This document shows, in pieces, positions 34,535 to 42,613 of a stretch of 64,000 nt of DNA (its first letter is position 1; each line of letters opens with the position of its first letter). A model generated the notes under the pieces. The model did no database searches. It saw nothing but the letters and a program-made list of their open reading frames with translations, and had not been told where the DNA came from. A program made the translations under genes and the position numbers. This DNA is from Prevotella sp. UBA2742 (GTDB lineage Bacteria > Bacteroidota > Bacteroidia > Bacteroidales > Bacteroidaceae): NCBI GenBank assembly GCA_002353485.1, contig DEJS01000011.1, forward strand, positions 65,367 to 129,366, read 5' to 3'.

Positions 34535-36937
34535 ATGATGAAAAGAAGAAATATGAAAAGAATACTGTTTGCTGCCGGATGCTGGCTGCTGGCTACGACT
34601 GCCATCATGGCACAGACCCAGCCCAAACCCTGGGACGGGTCGATATCGGGTAGTTTCAAGAAAGAGGGGAAGACTATCTTTATTGATTGTCCAGCCGACC
34701 TCGCTGCACTGAACAAGCTGTGGAATGATTATGATGATGGCAACCAAGGCTATAAAGGATGGACCATCAAGCTGAGGGCCGACCTTGATATGAACAATCG
34801 TAACTTCAACGGCTATACCATCGGATGGGATGACGGCCACAAGTTTGGCGGTACATTCGACGGACAAGGGCACATTATCAAAAACCTGAAAATTGAAGGA
34901 AAGGACGACAATCGTGGACTCTTCGGCAAGATGGACAACGGCAGAGTCAAGAACCTCAAACTGGTGAATGTGGACATCCATTGCGGCGATGGAGACGACT
35001 GTCACATCGGTGCTATCTGCGGCAGAATGTACAACCACAGCACCATCGAACATTGTGCCGTGGTGGGAGGTAGCGTGAGGCAGTACGAAAGCGGCAACGA
35101 CGAGTTTGGCGCCATCTGCGGCTATATGACCAACAACAACAATACCATCGAATATTGTTATAGCGACATCACCGTAGAGGCCGATTCGCAAGTCGGTGGA
35201 ATTGTAGGTAAGATAGAGCAAGGCGACGATCACACTTCAGGCATTTATCATTGTTACTTCAGCGGAAAGGTCATCCATCATAGCAACAATTGCTACGCTT
35301 CCATTGCCGGTGAGCGCTATGGTCAGCCGATGGTCAACAACTTCTACCTCTACCGCGATGATGGTGTGAGAGGCACCGGTTATGATGGCGGCAGCGGCGA
35401 CCCCAGGGGTGACGAGATTGCGGCGTGTACGGAGGAAGAGCTCAAGCAACCCCTGCTGTTTCGCAATTATAATGATAAATACACCCTCGCGAGCGATCAT
35501 TATGTTTATCCCTTCAACGGCTATCCAGAACTGAAGGTGTTCCTACGCTATGATGTAGGCGACAGCTTCTACGTGACCAATGCGGGACACATGGGCGAGA
35601 ATACCGCTGACTCCATTCCCGGACATGTCAGAATCGTGACGAACGACAAAAGCCCCTTTGGCGTCACGCTCGAGAAGGCTGGTGCCGCTACGGCGAATAC
35701 TGACTTCGTCATCAACGACACCTTCACGCCTTACTTCAACGACAAGCAGCAGCTCAAGACGGTCGGACTCGGCAGCAATGTCTTCGAGAATCTGGGTCAG
35801 GTGAACACTGTCACCATACCTGCTGCCGTCGATTCCGTAGCCACTCCACAGCGTCATCTGGTGCAGAATACCTTTATCCTCAACGGCAATGCTTCGGAGG
35901 GTGCTGTCAAGGACAACGTCCTCTATAGCCTGAAGACAAGATACCTCCTCACGGCGCCGAAGACGCTGACGACGATGACCATCCATCAGGAGCTGGCAGA
36001 CGACATCGCGGACTACGCCTTCGAGAATATGTCGGCTTTGAAGACTCTTTATGTCGACACCTACACACCTGCAGGGACGCTGGTGGACGATAAGGATAAC
36101 AAGGCACCCACGATGACGATTCATGGCACCAAGGAAACGGTCTTTGGCGGTTGTCCGAAAGACCTCGACGTCTATATTAAGGACGGTACCTTCAACCAGC
36201 TCGTATATGGCCAACTGGGCCCGAAGGGATATGGATATGGTTATTGCAATGCCCCAATATGGAGTCAGTTCTATCCCCAATATCAAGAAGACGATAACCA
36301 CATGTTCTCCTACTTCCCCGTCAGCCGCAATGCAGGCCACATGTCTACGCTGATGCTCGGCTATCCCGTGGAACTGCCCGAGGGCGTGACGGCCTGGTGG
36401 GCACGGTCGCTGAACAACGGGCTAATCACCCTGCAACGGTTGGGCACCCAGATAGTGCCTGCGCTGACGCCCGTCTTGCTGACCTACGAAGGGTCCGGGC
36501 CGCTCTATCTGTCGCGTTATGAGGGTGGCGATCCCGGCGCAGCTACCTACTATGAGGGCAATCTCTTCAAAGGCAGCGTAGACCCCGGCGGACACTCGAT
36601 GACGTCGTCAGAAATGATGAGCAACTTCTTCACCCTCGGGCGACCGACGGGCGACAGCTCATACGAACATCTTGGCTTCTACCCATACCATCCCAAGAAC
36701 AGCCTCCTGCCGTCCTACGTGGCCTGGATTGCCAAAAGTGATATCCCCGCCGAAGCACCGCTGCTGATGGATTTCAGCGACGATGCCGTCACAGATATTG
36801 CAAACACTGTCAACTCTCAATGGTCAACCGTCAACTCTCTACAGGTCTTCACCCTGCAGGGTGTGCGCATAGACCCGTCGGACATGCAGAAGGGTACTTT
36901 GTATATTATAAATGGTAAGAAAGTAATCATGAGATAA
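34535..36937 (+). CDS. Secreted GLUG-motif / leucine-rich-type surface protein
   Basis: An 800-residue exported protein; the signal peptide ends near IMAQ. The ATG at 34535 or the one at 34553 (MKRILF) could be used. Residues ~95-260 contain repeated GLUG-like units: GGTFDGQGHIIKNLKIEG followed by GLFG, then IGAICGRM, FGAICGYM and QVGGIVGKIE, as in adhesin/peptidase M26-associated repeats. Residues ~400-560 look like BspA-type leucine-rich repeats (VFENLGQVNTVTIPA, YAFENMSALKTLYVD). The C-terminus (LQVFTLQGVRID...KGTLYIINGKKVIMR) is the Prevotella-type terminal motif associated with surface export. It is 8 bases after the previous gene: same operon. Confidence 0.87.
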   Translation: MMKRRNMKRILFAAGCWLLATTAIMAQTQPKPWDGSISGSFKKEGKTIFIDCPADLAALNKLWNDYDDGNQGYKGWTIKLRADLDMNNRNFNGYTIGWDDGHKFGGTFDGQGHIIKNLKIEGKDDNRGLFGKMDNGRVKNLKLVNVDIHCGDGDDCHIGAICGRMYNHSTIEHCAVVGGSVRQYESGNDEFGAICGYMTNNNNTIEYCYSDITVEADSQVGGIVGKIEQGDDHTSGIYHCYFSGKVIHHSNNCYASIAGERYGQPMVNNFYLYRDDGVRGTGYDGGSGDPRGDEIAACTEEELKQPLLFRNYNDKYTLASDHYVYPFNGYPELKVFLRYDVGDSFYVTNAGHMGENTADSIPGHVRIVTNDKSPFGVTLEKAGAATANTDFVINDTFTPYFNDKQQLKTVGLGSNVFENLGQVNTVTIPAAVDSVATPQRHLVQNTFILNGNASEGAVKDNVLYSLKTRYLLTAPKTLTTMTIHQELADDIADYAFENMSALKTLYVDTYTPAGTLVDDKDNKAPTMTIHGTKETVFGGCPKDLDVYIKDGTFNQLVYGQLGPKGYGYGYCNAPIWSQFYPQYQEDDNHMFSYFPVSRNAGHMSTLMLGYPVELPEGVTAWWARSLNNGLITLQRLGTQIVPALTPVLLTYEGSGPLYLSRYEGGDPGAATYYEGNLFKGSVDPGGHSMTSSEMMSNFFTLGRPTGDSSYEHLGFYPYHPKNSLLPSYVAWIAKSDIPAEAPLLMDFSDDAVTDIANTVNSQWSTVNSLQVFTLQGVRIDPSDMQKGTLYIINGKKVIMR

Positions 36938-36941
36938 GCTT

Positions 36942-37118
36942 ATGGAGAAGAAAACATATATCACGCCCGACACCCACGTCGTCGTCATTCCCGCAACGAC
37001 ACTACTCAGCGCGTCCTTGACCAATGTCCCATACGATCCGAAAGGTTCAACAGGGGAAGCCCTGTCCCCATTCCAAGAGCTTGACATGGACCCCGACGTG
37101 AGAGAAATTCTGTTCTAA
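36942..37118 (+). CDS. Small Bacteroidales protein (58 aa), MEKKTYITP family
   Basis: It begins 4 bases after the stop of the 800-aa gene. The start EKKTYITPDTHVVVIPATTL and the following LLSAS recall the many short Bacteroidales proteins of the form KKTYI.P...V..I....LL..S often encoded beside surface-protein genes; their function is not established to my knowledge. The rest is acidic and Pro-rich and ends VREILF. There is no signal peptide. It is a short frame, but it is supported by the family-like N-terminus and the operon position. Confidence 0.65.
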   Translation: MEKKTYITPDTHVVVIPATTLLSASLTNVPYDPKGSTGEALSPFQELDMDPDVREILF

Positions 37119-37153
37119 CCTCCTCTGGCCAATGTGCGTAACAAACGAGAATT

Positions 37154-37732
37154 ATGATTATAAATGGTTTATCTGTTGATTACGGCACCCGCTTCTGCCC
37201 GTGTGTGTTGGCAGTGACGGGCGGCTGCGTGGTGTGCAGTCAGGTCAATGGCAAGGATTTTTGCGACTGCAAGGCCAGCGGTTGTGTCTGCATCAAGCAG
37301 GAACTGCTCAGAAATGGCGGTAAGGCGAAGCCTGGCCGGATGACATACGAGGGCGAGGTAATGTCTGTGATTCACCACGACGGCTTGGTGTTCTTCCGGG
37401 TGAAGGTGCCTTTGTCTCTGGAGCAAGATGTGAAACGTCCCGGCGGCTTTGTATTTATACGCCGTAAAGACGCGGCCTCGTGGTACGATGTGCCCATCTC
37501 CGTACAATATGAGGAGATGATGGTGGGCAGCATAGGCATGACGGTTCTGTTGCGTGGTGTCAAGACGTTCCAGTTAAAGGATTTGTCCGAGGGAGACACG
37601 CTGCTGATACGCGGTCCGTTCAACAACGGCCTGTTAGGATTGCAACATCTGGAAATGCAACAGTCGGGTCGCTGCCCGATACTGACCAAGGGGATTGGCC
37701 TGCTGCCATCGGTCTCCACCGTCGTTTACTGA
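37154..37732 (+). pseudogene. 5' remnant of a PyrK-like iron-sulfur/flavin reductase subunit
   Basis: 192 codons. The N-terminus has a Cys-rich stretch with nine Cys between residues ~15 and 46, followed by a ferredoxin-reductase-type FAD-binding beta barrel (residues ~60-170: KPGRMTYEGEVMSVIHHDGL, later LSEGDTLLIRGPFNNGL) as in dihydroorotate dehydrogenase electron-transfer subunits. The frame reaches TKGIGLLPS, where the NAD-binding half should begin, then stops within ten codons. From ~37,700 the DNA is instead the 3' end of an unrelated gene in another frame. I read this as a truncated gene at a deletion junction. Confidence 0.65.
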
Positions 37733-37982
37733 TATCATTGCCTCGCGACAGCTGGCATCGGCCCTCTATGCCTATCTGCACTGCGATGCCGAGTTCCAGA
37801 CACTCATGCAGGAAGCACGCAAGGAGTATCAGTCGACGACCCCATCGGCCATACAGGCCGTCACGTCCAGCGACAGCCGCCGGGCAGCCATCTATACCCT
37901 CGATGGTCGCAGAGTGTATGACAAGCCCGCCAGAAAAGGCATCTATATCAGCGACGGGAAGAAAGAAGTTAGTGGAAAATAA
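37695..37982 (+). pseudogene. 3' remnant of an exported protein with Prevotella-type C-terminal motif
   Basis: The frame from about 37710 encodes SRQLASALYAYLHCDAEFQ... and ends in AIYTLDGRRVYDKPARKGIY followed by ISDGKK, which is the C-terminal surface-export motif also seen at the end of the 800-aa protein. There is no start region of its own: it runs directly out of the PyrK-like fragment in a different frame. It is best read as the tail of a lost secreted protein. It ends 7 bases before dcuB. Confidence 0.6.
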
Positions 37983-37989
37983 AGCACCT

Positions 37990-39402
37990 ATGGTTACATT
38001 TCTGGTATTATTGCAGTTAGCAATCGTCTTGGCACTAATCTTCATCGGGGCCAGGGTGGGAGGCATCGCGCTGGGCATCTACGGCATGGTAGGCGTATTC
38101 ATCCTCGTCTTTATCTTTGGGATGCGACCCGGCAAGATACCCATCGACGTGATGCTGATCATCGCGTCGGTTATCACGGCAACGGCAGCACTGCAGGCTG
38201 CAGGCGGTCTGGACTACCTTGTAGGACTGGCCGCGAAGTTCCTGCGGAAACACCCGGCCCACATCACCTACTACGGACCGCTCGTTACCTGGCTCTTCTG
38301 TCTCGTTGCCGGTACGGCCCACACCTCCTATTCGCTGCTGCCGATTATCGCCGAAATTGCCAGGAACTCGAAGATCCGGCCCGAACGACCGATGTCGGTG
38401 GCCACGATAGCCGCCTCGCTGGGCATCACTGGCTCACCAATGTCGGCAGCTACCGCCGCCGTCATCAGTACCGACCTTCTGGGCGGACTGGGCATTGAAC
38501 TGAAGGACATTCTGCTGGTGTGTATCCCGGCCTCGCTGATTGCCATCCTGGTGGCAGCCTTCGTTCAGAACCGCGTGGGCAAGGAGTTGGAGGACGACCC
38601 GGAATACCAGCGCCGCGTGAAAGAGGGACTCATCAAGAGTGAAGAGTTAAGAGTGAAGAGTGAAGAATTTGCTACCGCCGAAGTTGGCTCCGCTGCTGCC
38701 GAAGCAGGGAGGGCGGCAGCAAATTCTTCACTCTTCACTCTTCACTCTTCACTTCATCAGCGGCGTGCCGTGCTGGCATTCCTGCTGGGCGTCATCCTCG
38801 TGGTGCTCTTTGGCAGCGTCCCCTCGTTACGCCCGTCGTTCCAGGTGGACGGAGTCACCTCAACGCTCTCCATGCCCGAGACCATTGAAATAATCATGAT
38901 GTCCGTAGCCGCACTGATTCTCATCGTGGGTAAAGCCAATGTGAAGGATGCCGTCAGCGGCAACATCTTCAATGCCGGCATGAGCGCCATGATAGCCATC
39001 TTCGGCATCGCATGGATGGGCGACACGTTCTTCAACGGCAATCTCGAGTTCTTCAAGAGCCAAATCGCCGACATCGTGACGCAGTATCCACTCCTTTTCT
39101 CCGTGGCTCTGTTCATCATGAGCATCATGCTCTTCTCACAGGCAGCCACCGTTCGCACACTGTTCCCGCTGGGCATCGCTCTGGGCATATCGCCGCTGGC
39201 CCTGGTGGCGATGTTCCCTGCCGTCAACGGCTACTTCTTCATTCCCAACTATCCCACCGAGGTGGCTGCCATCAATTTCGACACCACCGGCACCACGCGC
39301 ATAGGGCGCTATGTGCTGAACCACTCGTTCCAACTGGCGGGCTGGATTACCACCGTTGTCAGCATCGGTGTGGGCTACCTCATCGTGACGTTCCTTTATT
39401 AA
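37990..39402 (+). CDS. dcuB: Anaerobic C4-dicarboxylate transporter with in-frame palindromic insertion
   Basis: A 470-residue inner-membrane carrier of the DcuA/DcuB family exchanging fumarate, aspartate and succinate. About ten hydrophobic segments are visible; conserved blocks include AGTAHTSYSLLPIIAEIA, MSVATIAASLGITGSPMSAA, FGIAWMGDTF and the C-terminal GYFFIPNYPTEVAAINFD and TGTTRIGRYVLNHSF. The open frame extends upstream to 37738, but homology starts at the ATG at 37990. Residues ~216-256 (KSEELRVKSEEF...SSLFTLHSSLHQ) are absent from typical family members and come from an inverted-repeat DNA element in the central cytoplasmic loop. With aspA it forms the aspartate-fumarate pathway. 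Confidence 0.92.
   Translation: MVTFLVLLQLAIVLALIFIGARVGGIALGIYGMVGVFILVFIFGMRPGKIPIDVMLIIASVITATAALQAAGGLDYLVGLAAKFLRKHPAHITYYGPLVTWLFCLVAGTAHTSYSLLPIIAEIARNSKIRPERPMSVATIAASLGITGSPMSAATAAVISTDLLGGLGIELKDILLVCIPASLIAILVAAFVQNRVGKELEDDPEYQRRVKEGLIKSEELRVKSEEFATAEVGSAAAEAGRAAANSSLFTLHSSLHQRRAVLAFLLGVILVVLFGSVPSLRPSFQVDGVTSTLSMPETIEIIMMSVAALILIVGKANVKDAVSGNIFNAGMSAMIAIFGIAWMGDTFFNGNLEFFKSQIADIVTQYPLLFSVALFIMSIMLFSQAATVRTLFPLGIALGISPLALVAMFPAVNGYFFIPNYPTEVAAINFDTTGTTRIGRYVLNHSFQLAGWITTVVSIGVGYLIVTFLY
38636..38755. repeat. Inverted-repeat element inserted in the dcuB coding sequence
   Basis: The left arm 38636-38672 and the right arm from 38719 are reverse complements over 35 bases with one mismatch; the pairing continues into GCTACCGCC / GGCGGCAGC with one more. 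The arms consist of GAGTGAA-type heptads (GAGTGAA GAGTTAA GAGTGAA). The frame stays open through the element, giving about 40 extra residues. Confidence 0.85.
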
Positions 39403-39422
39403 TAAAAATGTAGGGGCTATAC

Positions 39423-41012
39423 ATGCTTCGCTATATTAACATCCTTATCAGCATTTGGCTGTTATCAGTCACGGTGTCGGCAGCAGACGGCCTGCCCGTC
39501 ATCGAGGTGCGGGCAGACAGGACGGTGATTTATCCGCAGCGAATGGAGCTGACGGGAGAAGAAACGCTGATGGACGTCCTGCAGATGATGCCCGGTCTGA
39601 TGATGGCGGGCTATGAGGACGTCATCTCCGGCTATAACCTCCGTATCGGTAACTGTCCGATAAACGCCGACACGAGGCTGGTTATCAGCCAGATGAAGGC
39701 CAAGGACATCGACAGGATACAGGTTTGCGACAACACGGGCGTGGCGAAGGGTACCGTCGGCATGAACCGCGTCCTGGACATCTACATGAAGATGCCCGAT
39801 GCGTGGCAGGGCTTTGTGGAAGGACAGGGAGCCGCAGCAAAGAAGTTTGAAGGTATTGCCTCCGCCAATGCGCTATACGGCAGTAAGCACACGGACCTCT
39901 ACGCCAATATCTCCTATCGTCACCACGATGTGAAAGAGGAGTACCTCTCGCTTCACATGACCAACCGGTTTGACGAACGGAACAGGCTGCTGACCTTCTT
40001 CACCCAACAATATCTGGACCGCCCAAATGGTACGTCGCGCAAGGTGATGGGCAGAGCGCGATTCTTCCATACCTTCAACGACCTGGGCACGGAGCTGCTC
40101 TTGGTGGGTGGCTACCAGTATGCCAGCGACCCGCTCTTCTCAAACAAGCAGCCCATGTATATCGCTGAGCTGAACACGCCTCTGCTGTCCGACCGGCTCA
40201 CCATGATGCTGGGGTTTGAGGCAAGCTACCTCATGGCAAGCCTCAAACAGACGGAATGGAACTGGAAGGTCTATAACCATGACGCCTATCTGCAGTTCAC
40301 CTATTCCCTACCCCAGTGGAAGCTGACAGTAGGAAATCGCGTGATGTTCTACGACTACAAGCTGATGGATGCCAGCACTGACCAGAGGCAGTCTGGTGTA
40401 CGTGACAATGCGAATGCCGGCATCATCTATACGCCTGACAACCGGAACCAGTTGCAGCTGGGCTATTTCCGCAAATACTACAACCCCGTCTATGAAGCCA
40501 TCGCCATGGAAGCTAACATGCTTTCTGATGAGCAGTGGGCCATTACCAAGGGACAGCTGGACGAGCGAACCATTCATCAGATGAAGCTGTCGCATGCTTA
40601 TAGCCGTCAGCGGCTGACGGTGCAGACGGAGGCAAGCTATTACATCATTGAGGATGGTGAGAACTTCGTGGAGCTGGGCGCATCGGCTTACTGGAAAAAC
40701 AACAGGATGAGTCTGACGGGCGGCTCCAACCTGTACACAGCCAAGAGCGGGACCTATGCCTCATTCCGATTGGCACCCACCGTCTATCTTCCTCAACAAT
40801 GGCAGATAGGTGCGCAGGTGGTATATTACACTAAGAAATCACCCAGGCGGGAGGTGACTGCCGTACCCGTATATGGGTGTCTCTCTGTAAACAAACAACT
40901 TGGCCGCAGATGGCATTTCTGCGTCGACTGGCACGACATGTTTGATGCGTTCTGTAGCGATGCGTTAGTCAACCGTCATGCAGTCAACATGAAGGTGCAG
41001 TACAGATTCTAA
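39423..41012 (+). CDS. TonB-dependent-receptor-like outer membrane protein
   Basis: A 529-residue exported protein; the signal peptide ends near VSA. Residues ~25-120 resemble a plug domain (GEETLMDVLQMMPGLMMAGY, then GYNLRIGNCPIN and MKAKDIDRIQV) and the rest is a series of amphipathic beta strands ending in VKVQYRF-like MKVQYRF, typical of an outer membrane barrel. It lacks the N-terminal carboxypeptidase-like domain and a visible TonB box, and it is shorter than SusC-type receptors. It starts 20 bases after dcuB. A role in uptake is inferred from the fold only. Confidence 0.8.
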   Translation: MLRYINILISIWLLSVTVSAADGLPVIEVRADRTVIYPQRMELTGEETLMDVLQMMPGLMMAGYEDVISGYNLRIGNCPINADTRLVISQMKAKDIDRIQVCDNTGVAKGTVGMNRVLDIYMKMPDAWQGFVEGQGAAAKKFEGIASANALYGSKHTDLYANISYRHHDVKEEYLSLHMTNRFDERNRLLTFFTQQYLDRPNGTSRKVMGRARFFHTFNDLGTELLLVGGYQYASDPLFSNKQPMYIAELNTPLLSDRLTMMLGFEASYLMASLKQTEWNWKVYNHDAYLQFTYSLPQWKLTVGNRVMFYDYKLMDASTDQRQSGVRDNANAGIIYTPDNRNQLQLGYFRKYYNPVYEAIAMEANMLSDEQWAITKGQLDERTIHQMKLSHAYSRQRLTVQTEASYYIIEDGENFVELGASAYWKNNRMSLTGGSNLYTAKSGTYASFRLAPTVYLPQQWQIGAQVVYYTKKSPRREVTAVPVYGCLSVNKQLGRRWHFCVDWHDMFDAFCSDALVNRHAVNMKVQYRF

Positions 41013-41032
41013 CAATTAATCAGAAGAAGCGT

Positions 41033-41221
41033 ATGGCACATATCGAACTGGACATGATACAAACCGCCGGTGTGGGCGCCCTGGCGCTGATAGCCGGCAT
41101 GACGATGACGCGCAGGATAGCCTTCTTGCAGCGCTTCTGTGTGCCGTCGCCGGTCAGCGGCGGCATGTTTGCCGACCTTATCAACACGGCCGTCATCACC
41201 CTCTTCCTCAACATTGTTTAA
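41033..41221 (+). pseudogene. 62-codon internal-deletion relic of a sodium/glutamate symporter (gltS)
   Basis: Residues 1-~45 match the N-terminus of GltS transporters (ELDMIQTAGVGALALIAGMT, RRIAFLQRFCVPSPVSGG), and the next residues match their extreme C-terminus (MFADLINTAVITLFL, compare FFIDIVNALVIKLYL in E. coli GltS). The ~330 residues between are missing, joined in frame at a Gly-Gly. The product could span the membrane once or twice but cannot transport. Start and stop are intact, so it may still be translated. Confidence 0.75.
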
Positions 41222-41239
41222 CCCTCCGACAAGCGTTCA

Positions 41240-41329
41240 TGTCCAGTATATGTCCAGTATATGTCCAGTATTTCTTCAGTCAATCACTGAACAAATACTG
41301 AAGAAATACTGAACAAATACTGAAGAAAT
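41240..41329. repeat. 11/22-bp-period repeat array with inverted halves
   Basis: Three 11-bp units TGTCCAGTATA at 41240, 41251 and 41262, then two 22-bp units ACTGAACAAATACTGAAGAAAT at 41286 and 41308. CAGTATTTCTTCAGT (41266-41280) is the exact reverse complement of 41297-41311, and TTCAGTCAATCACTGAA (41275-41291) is a 17-bp palindrome. It lies between the gltS relic and the end of mltF and could form a terminator-like hairpin. Confidence 0.75.
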
Positions 41330-41332
41330 ACT

Positions 41333-42505
41333 TTAGTCTTGCTGTATCTGGTATTTCTTTTTCCGCTGGTGGGTGGCTTTCTGTGGTGTGGTGGAGGGCG
41401 CGTAGCCGGCACGTGGTGAACGTACGCCGCGGTAGCCGTTGTAGCGTTCGTGTATCTTGCGTACATAGTCAGCGGTCTCGCTGCCACGCATGTAGCCGTA
41501 GCGCACCACGGGGTCGTTGTAGTACTGTGGTTGTGCGAGTCCGAGGACGTAGTGCTCGACGTCGGCCCAGCGGTGCGGGTTGCGTCCGTTCTTTTTGGCC
41601 AGTGCCATGGCGTCGCGTATGTGGAAGTGTCCGCCGTTGTATGCTGCCAGTACGAACTTGGTACGTTCTGAGCGTTCGCGTATGTCGGAGAAGTTGCGTT
41701 CCAGCTCGCCGAGATACTTGGCTGCTGCGGCAATGTTCTGCTCGGGGTTGAAGATGTTGGCTCGCGAGAGTCCGAGGTGGTCGGCTGTGGCGGGCATGAT
41801 CTGCATGAGTCCGCAGGCTCCTGCCCATGAGCGTGCCTGTGGGTCGAAGGTGGACTCCTGGTAGCATTGTGCCGCCATGAGTCGCCAGTCCCACCGGATG
41901 GTAGAGGCGTAGCGCTGGAAGTAGCCGTCGTAGTGTGATATGACGCCTCCTGCCCTGTTGAGCATGGGCGAGAAGACGCGCCGTCGGACGCTCTTGGAGG
42001 AGAGCAGGAAGGCTTCTTCTTTTTTCACCTCGTCGACGAGCTTTGGGTTGAACCACCCGGCGAGTTCCTGCCGCAGGTCGTCTTTATCAGCTCCGACGAG
42101 CCATCCGAGGGCTTTCATGTGGGTGATGTCGTCGCCGGAGAGAGAGTCGGCACTGACGGGATAGCACACGAGGTCGGCCTCGCCATCGAGGAGTCGGCGT
42201 ATCATTTCGGCAGAGTCGCGGCAGACTTCCATGCGCAGGCTGACGCCTATCTTGTCAGCAAAGCGCTGTGCCAACATGTATTGTGTGCCGAGGTGGCGGC
42301 CGCGGTAGTCGTAGTAGGTCTCAGGCCCGGTGAGTGTGAGTGCTATGAGTTCGCCGTTGCGCTGAATGTCGTCCAGGTCGAAGTCGTCGCCGGCAGGTAT
42401 GGTATCGGTAATCTGCCCCCAGGGTGTTACTACGGGCTCGGGCTTCTTCTGCTCGCAAGCAGCGAGCATAAGAAGGGCTGTAAGGAGGACGGTGAGGTGT
42501 TTCAC
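41333..42505 (-). CDS. mltF: MltF-like membrane-bound lytic transglycosylase
   Basis: A 390-residue lipoprotein (lipobox LAAC16). Residues ~50-190 resemble a periplasmic solute-binding domain (TYYDYRGRHLGTQYMLAQRF, GEADLVCYPVSAD), followed by a lytic transglycosylase (SLT) domain: AAQCYQESTFDPQARS with the catalytic Glu, GACGLMQIMPATA, and FVLAAYNGG. This is the MltF arrangement, cleaving peptidoglycan glycan strands with anhydro-muropeptide formation. The C-terminus is basic and Gln-rich. Its -7 box is at 42511-42518, only a few bases before the start codon, so the transcript may be leaderless. Confidence 0.93.
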   Translation of the reverse strand: MKHLTVLLTALLMLAACEQKKPEPVVTPWGQITDTIPAGDDFDLDDIQRNGELIALTLTGPETYYDYRGRHLGTQYMLAQRFADKIGVSLRMEVCRDSAEMIRRLLDGEADLVCYPVSADSLSGDDITHMKALGWLVGADKDDLRQELAGWFNPKLVDEVKKEEAFLLSSKSVRRRVFSPMLNRAGGVISHYDGYFQRYASTIRWDWRLMAAQCYQESTFDPQARSWAGACGLMQIMPATADHLGLSRANIFNPEQNIAAAAKYLGELERNFSDIRERSERTKFVLAAYNGGHFHIRDAMALAKKNGRNPHRWADVEHYVLGLAQPQYYNDPVVRYGYMRGSETADYVRKIHERYNGYRGVRSPRAGYAPSTTPQKATHQRKKKYQIQQD

Positions 42506-42510
42506 GGCTG

Positions 42511-42518
42511 CAAAGGTA
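42511..42518 (-). promoter_or_regulatory. -7 box of mltF
   Basis: Minus-strand TACCTTTG directly upstream of the ATG at 42505; transcription would start at or within a base or two of the start codon. Confidence 0.6.
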
Positions 42519-42562
42519 CAAAGAAAAATGAAGATAAAGGAGGGAATTAGGAAAATAATTCG

Positions 42563-42570
42563 TAACTTTG
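42563..42570 (+). promoter_or_regulatory. -7 box of the hisGDC operon
   Basis: TAACTTTG 43 bases before the hisG ATG. The short leader shows no his-leader peptide or attenuator. Confidence 0.7.
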
Positions 42571-42613
42571 CAGGCCGAACATGGTATTAAACAAGAACTA
42601 AGGTAAGAAGAAA

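Noticed and set aside
42519..42613. Riboswitch or his attenuator before hisG
   Set aside because: Leader is about 40 nt with no His-codon run or strong hairpin.
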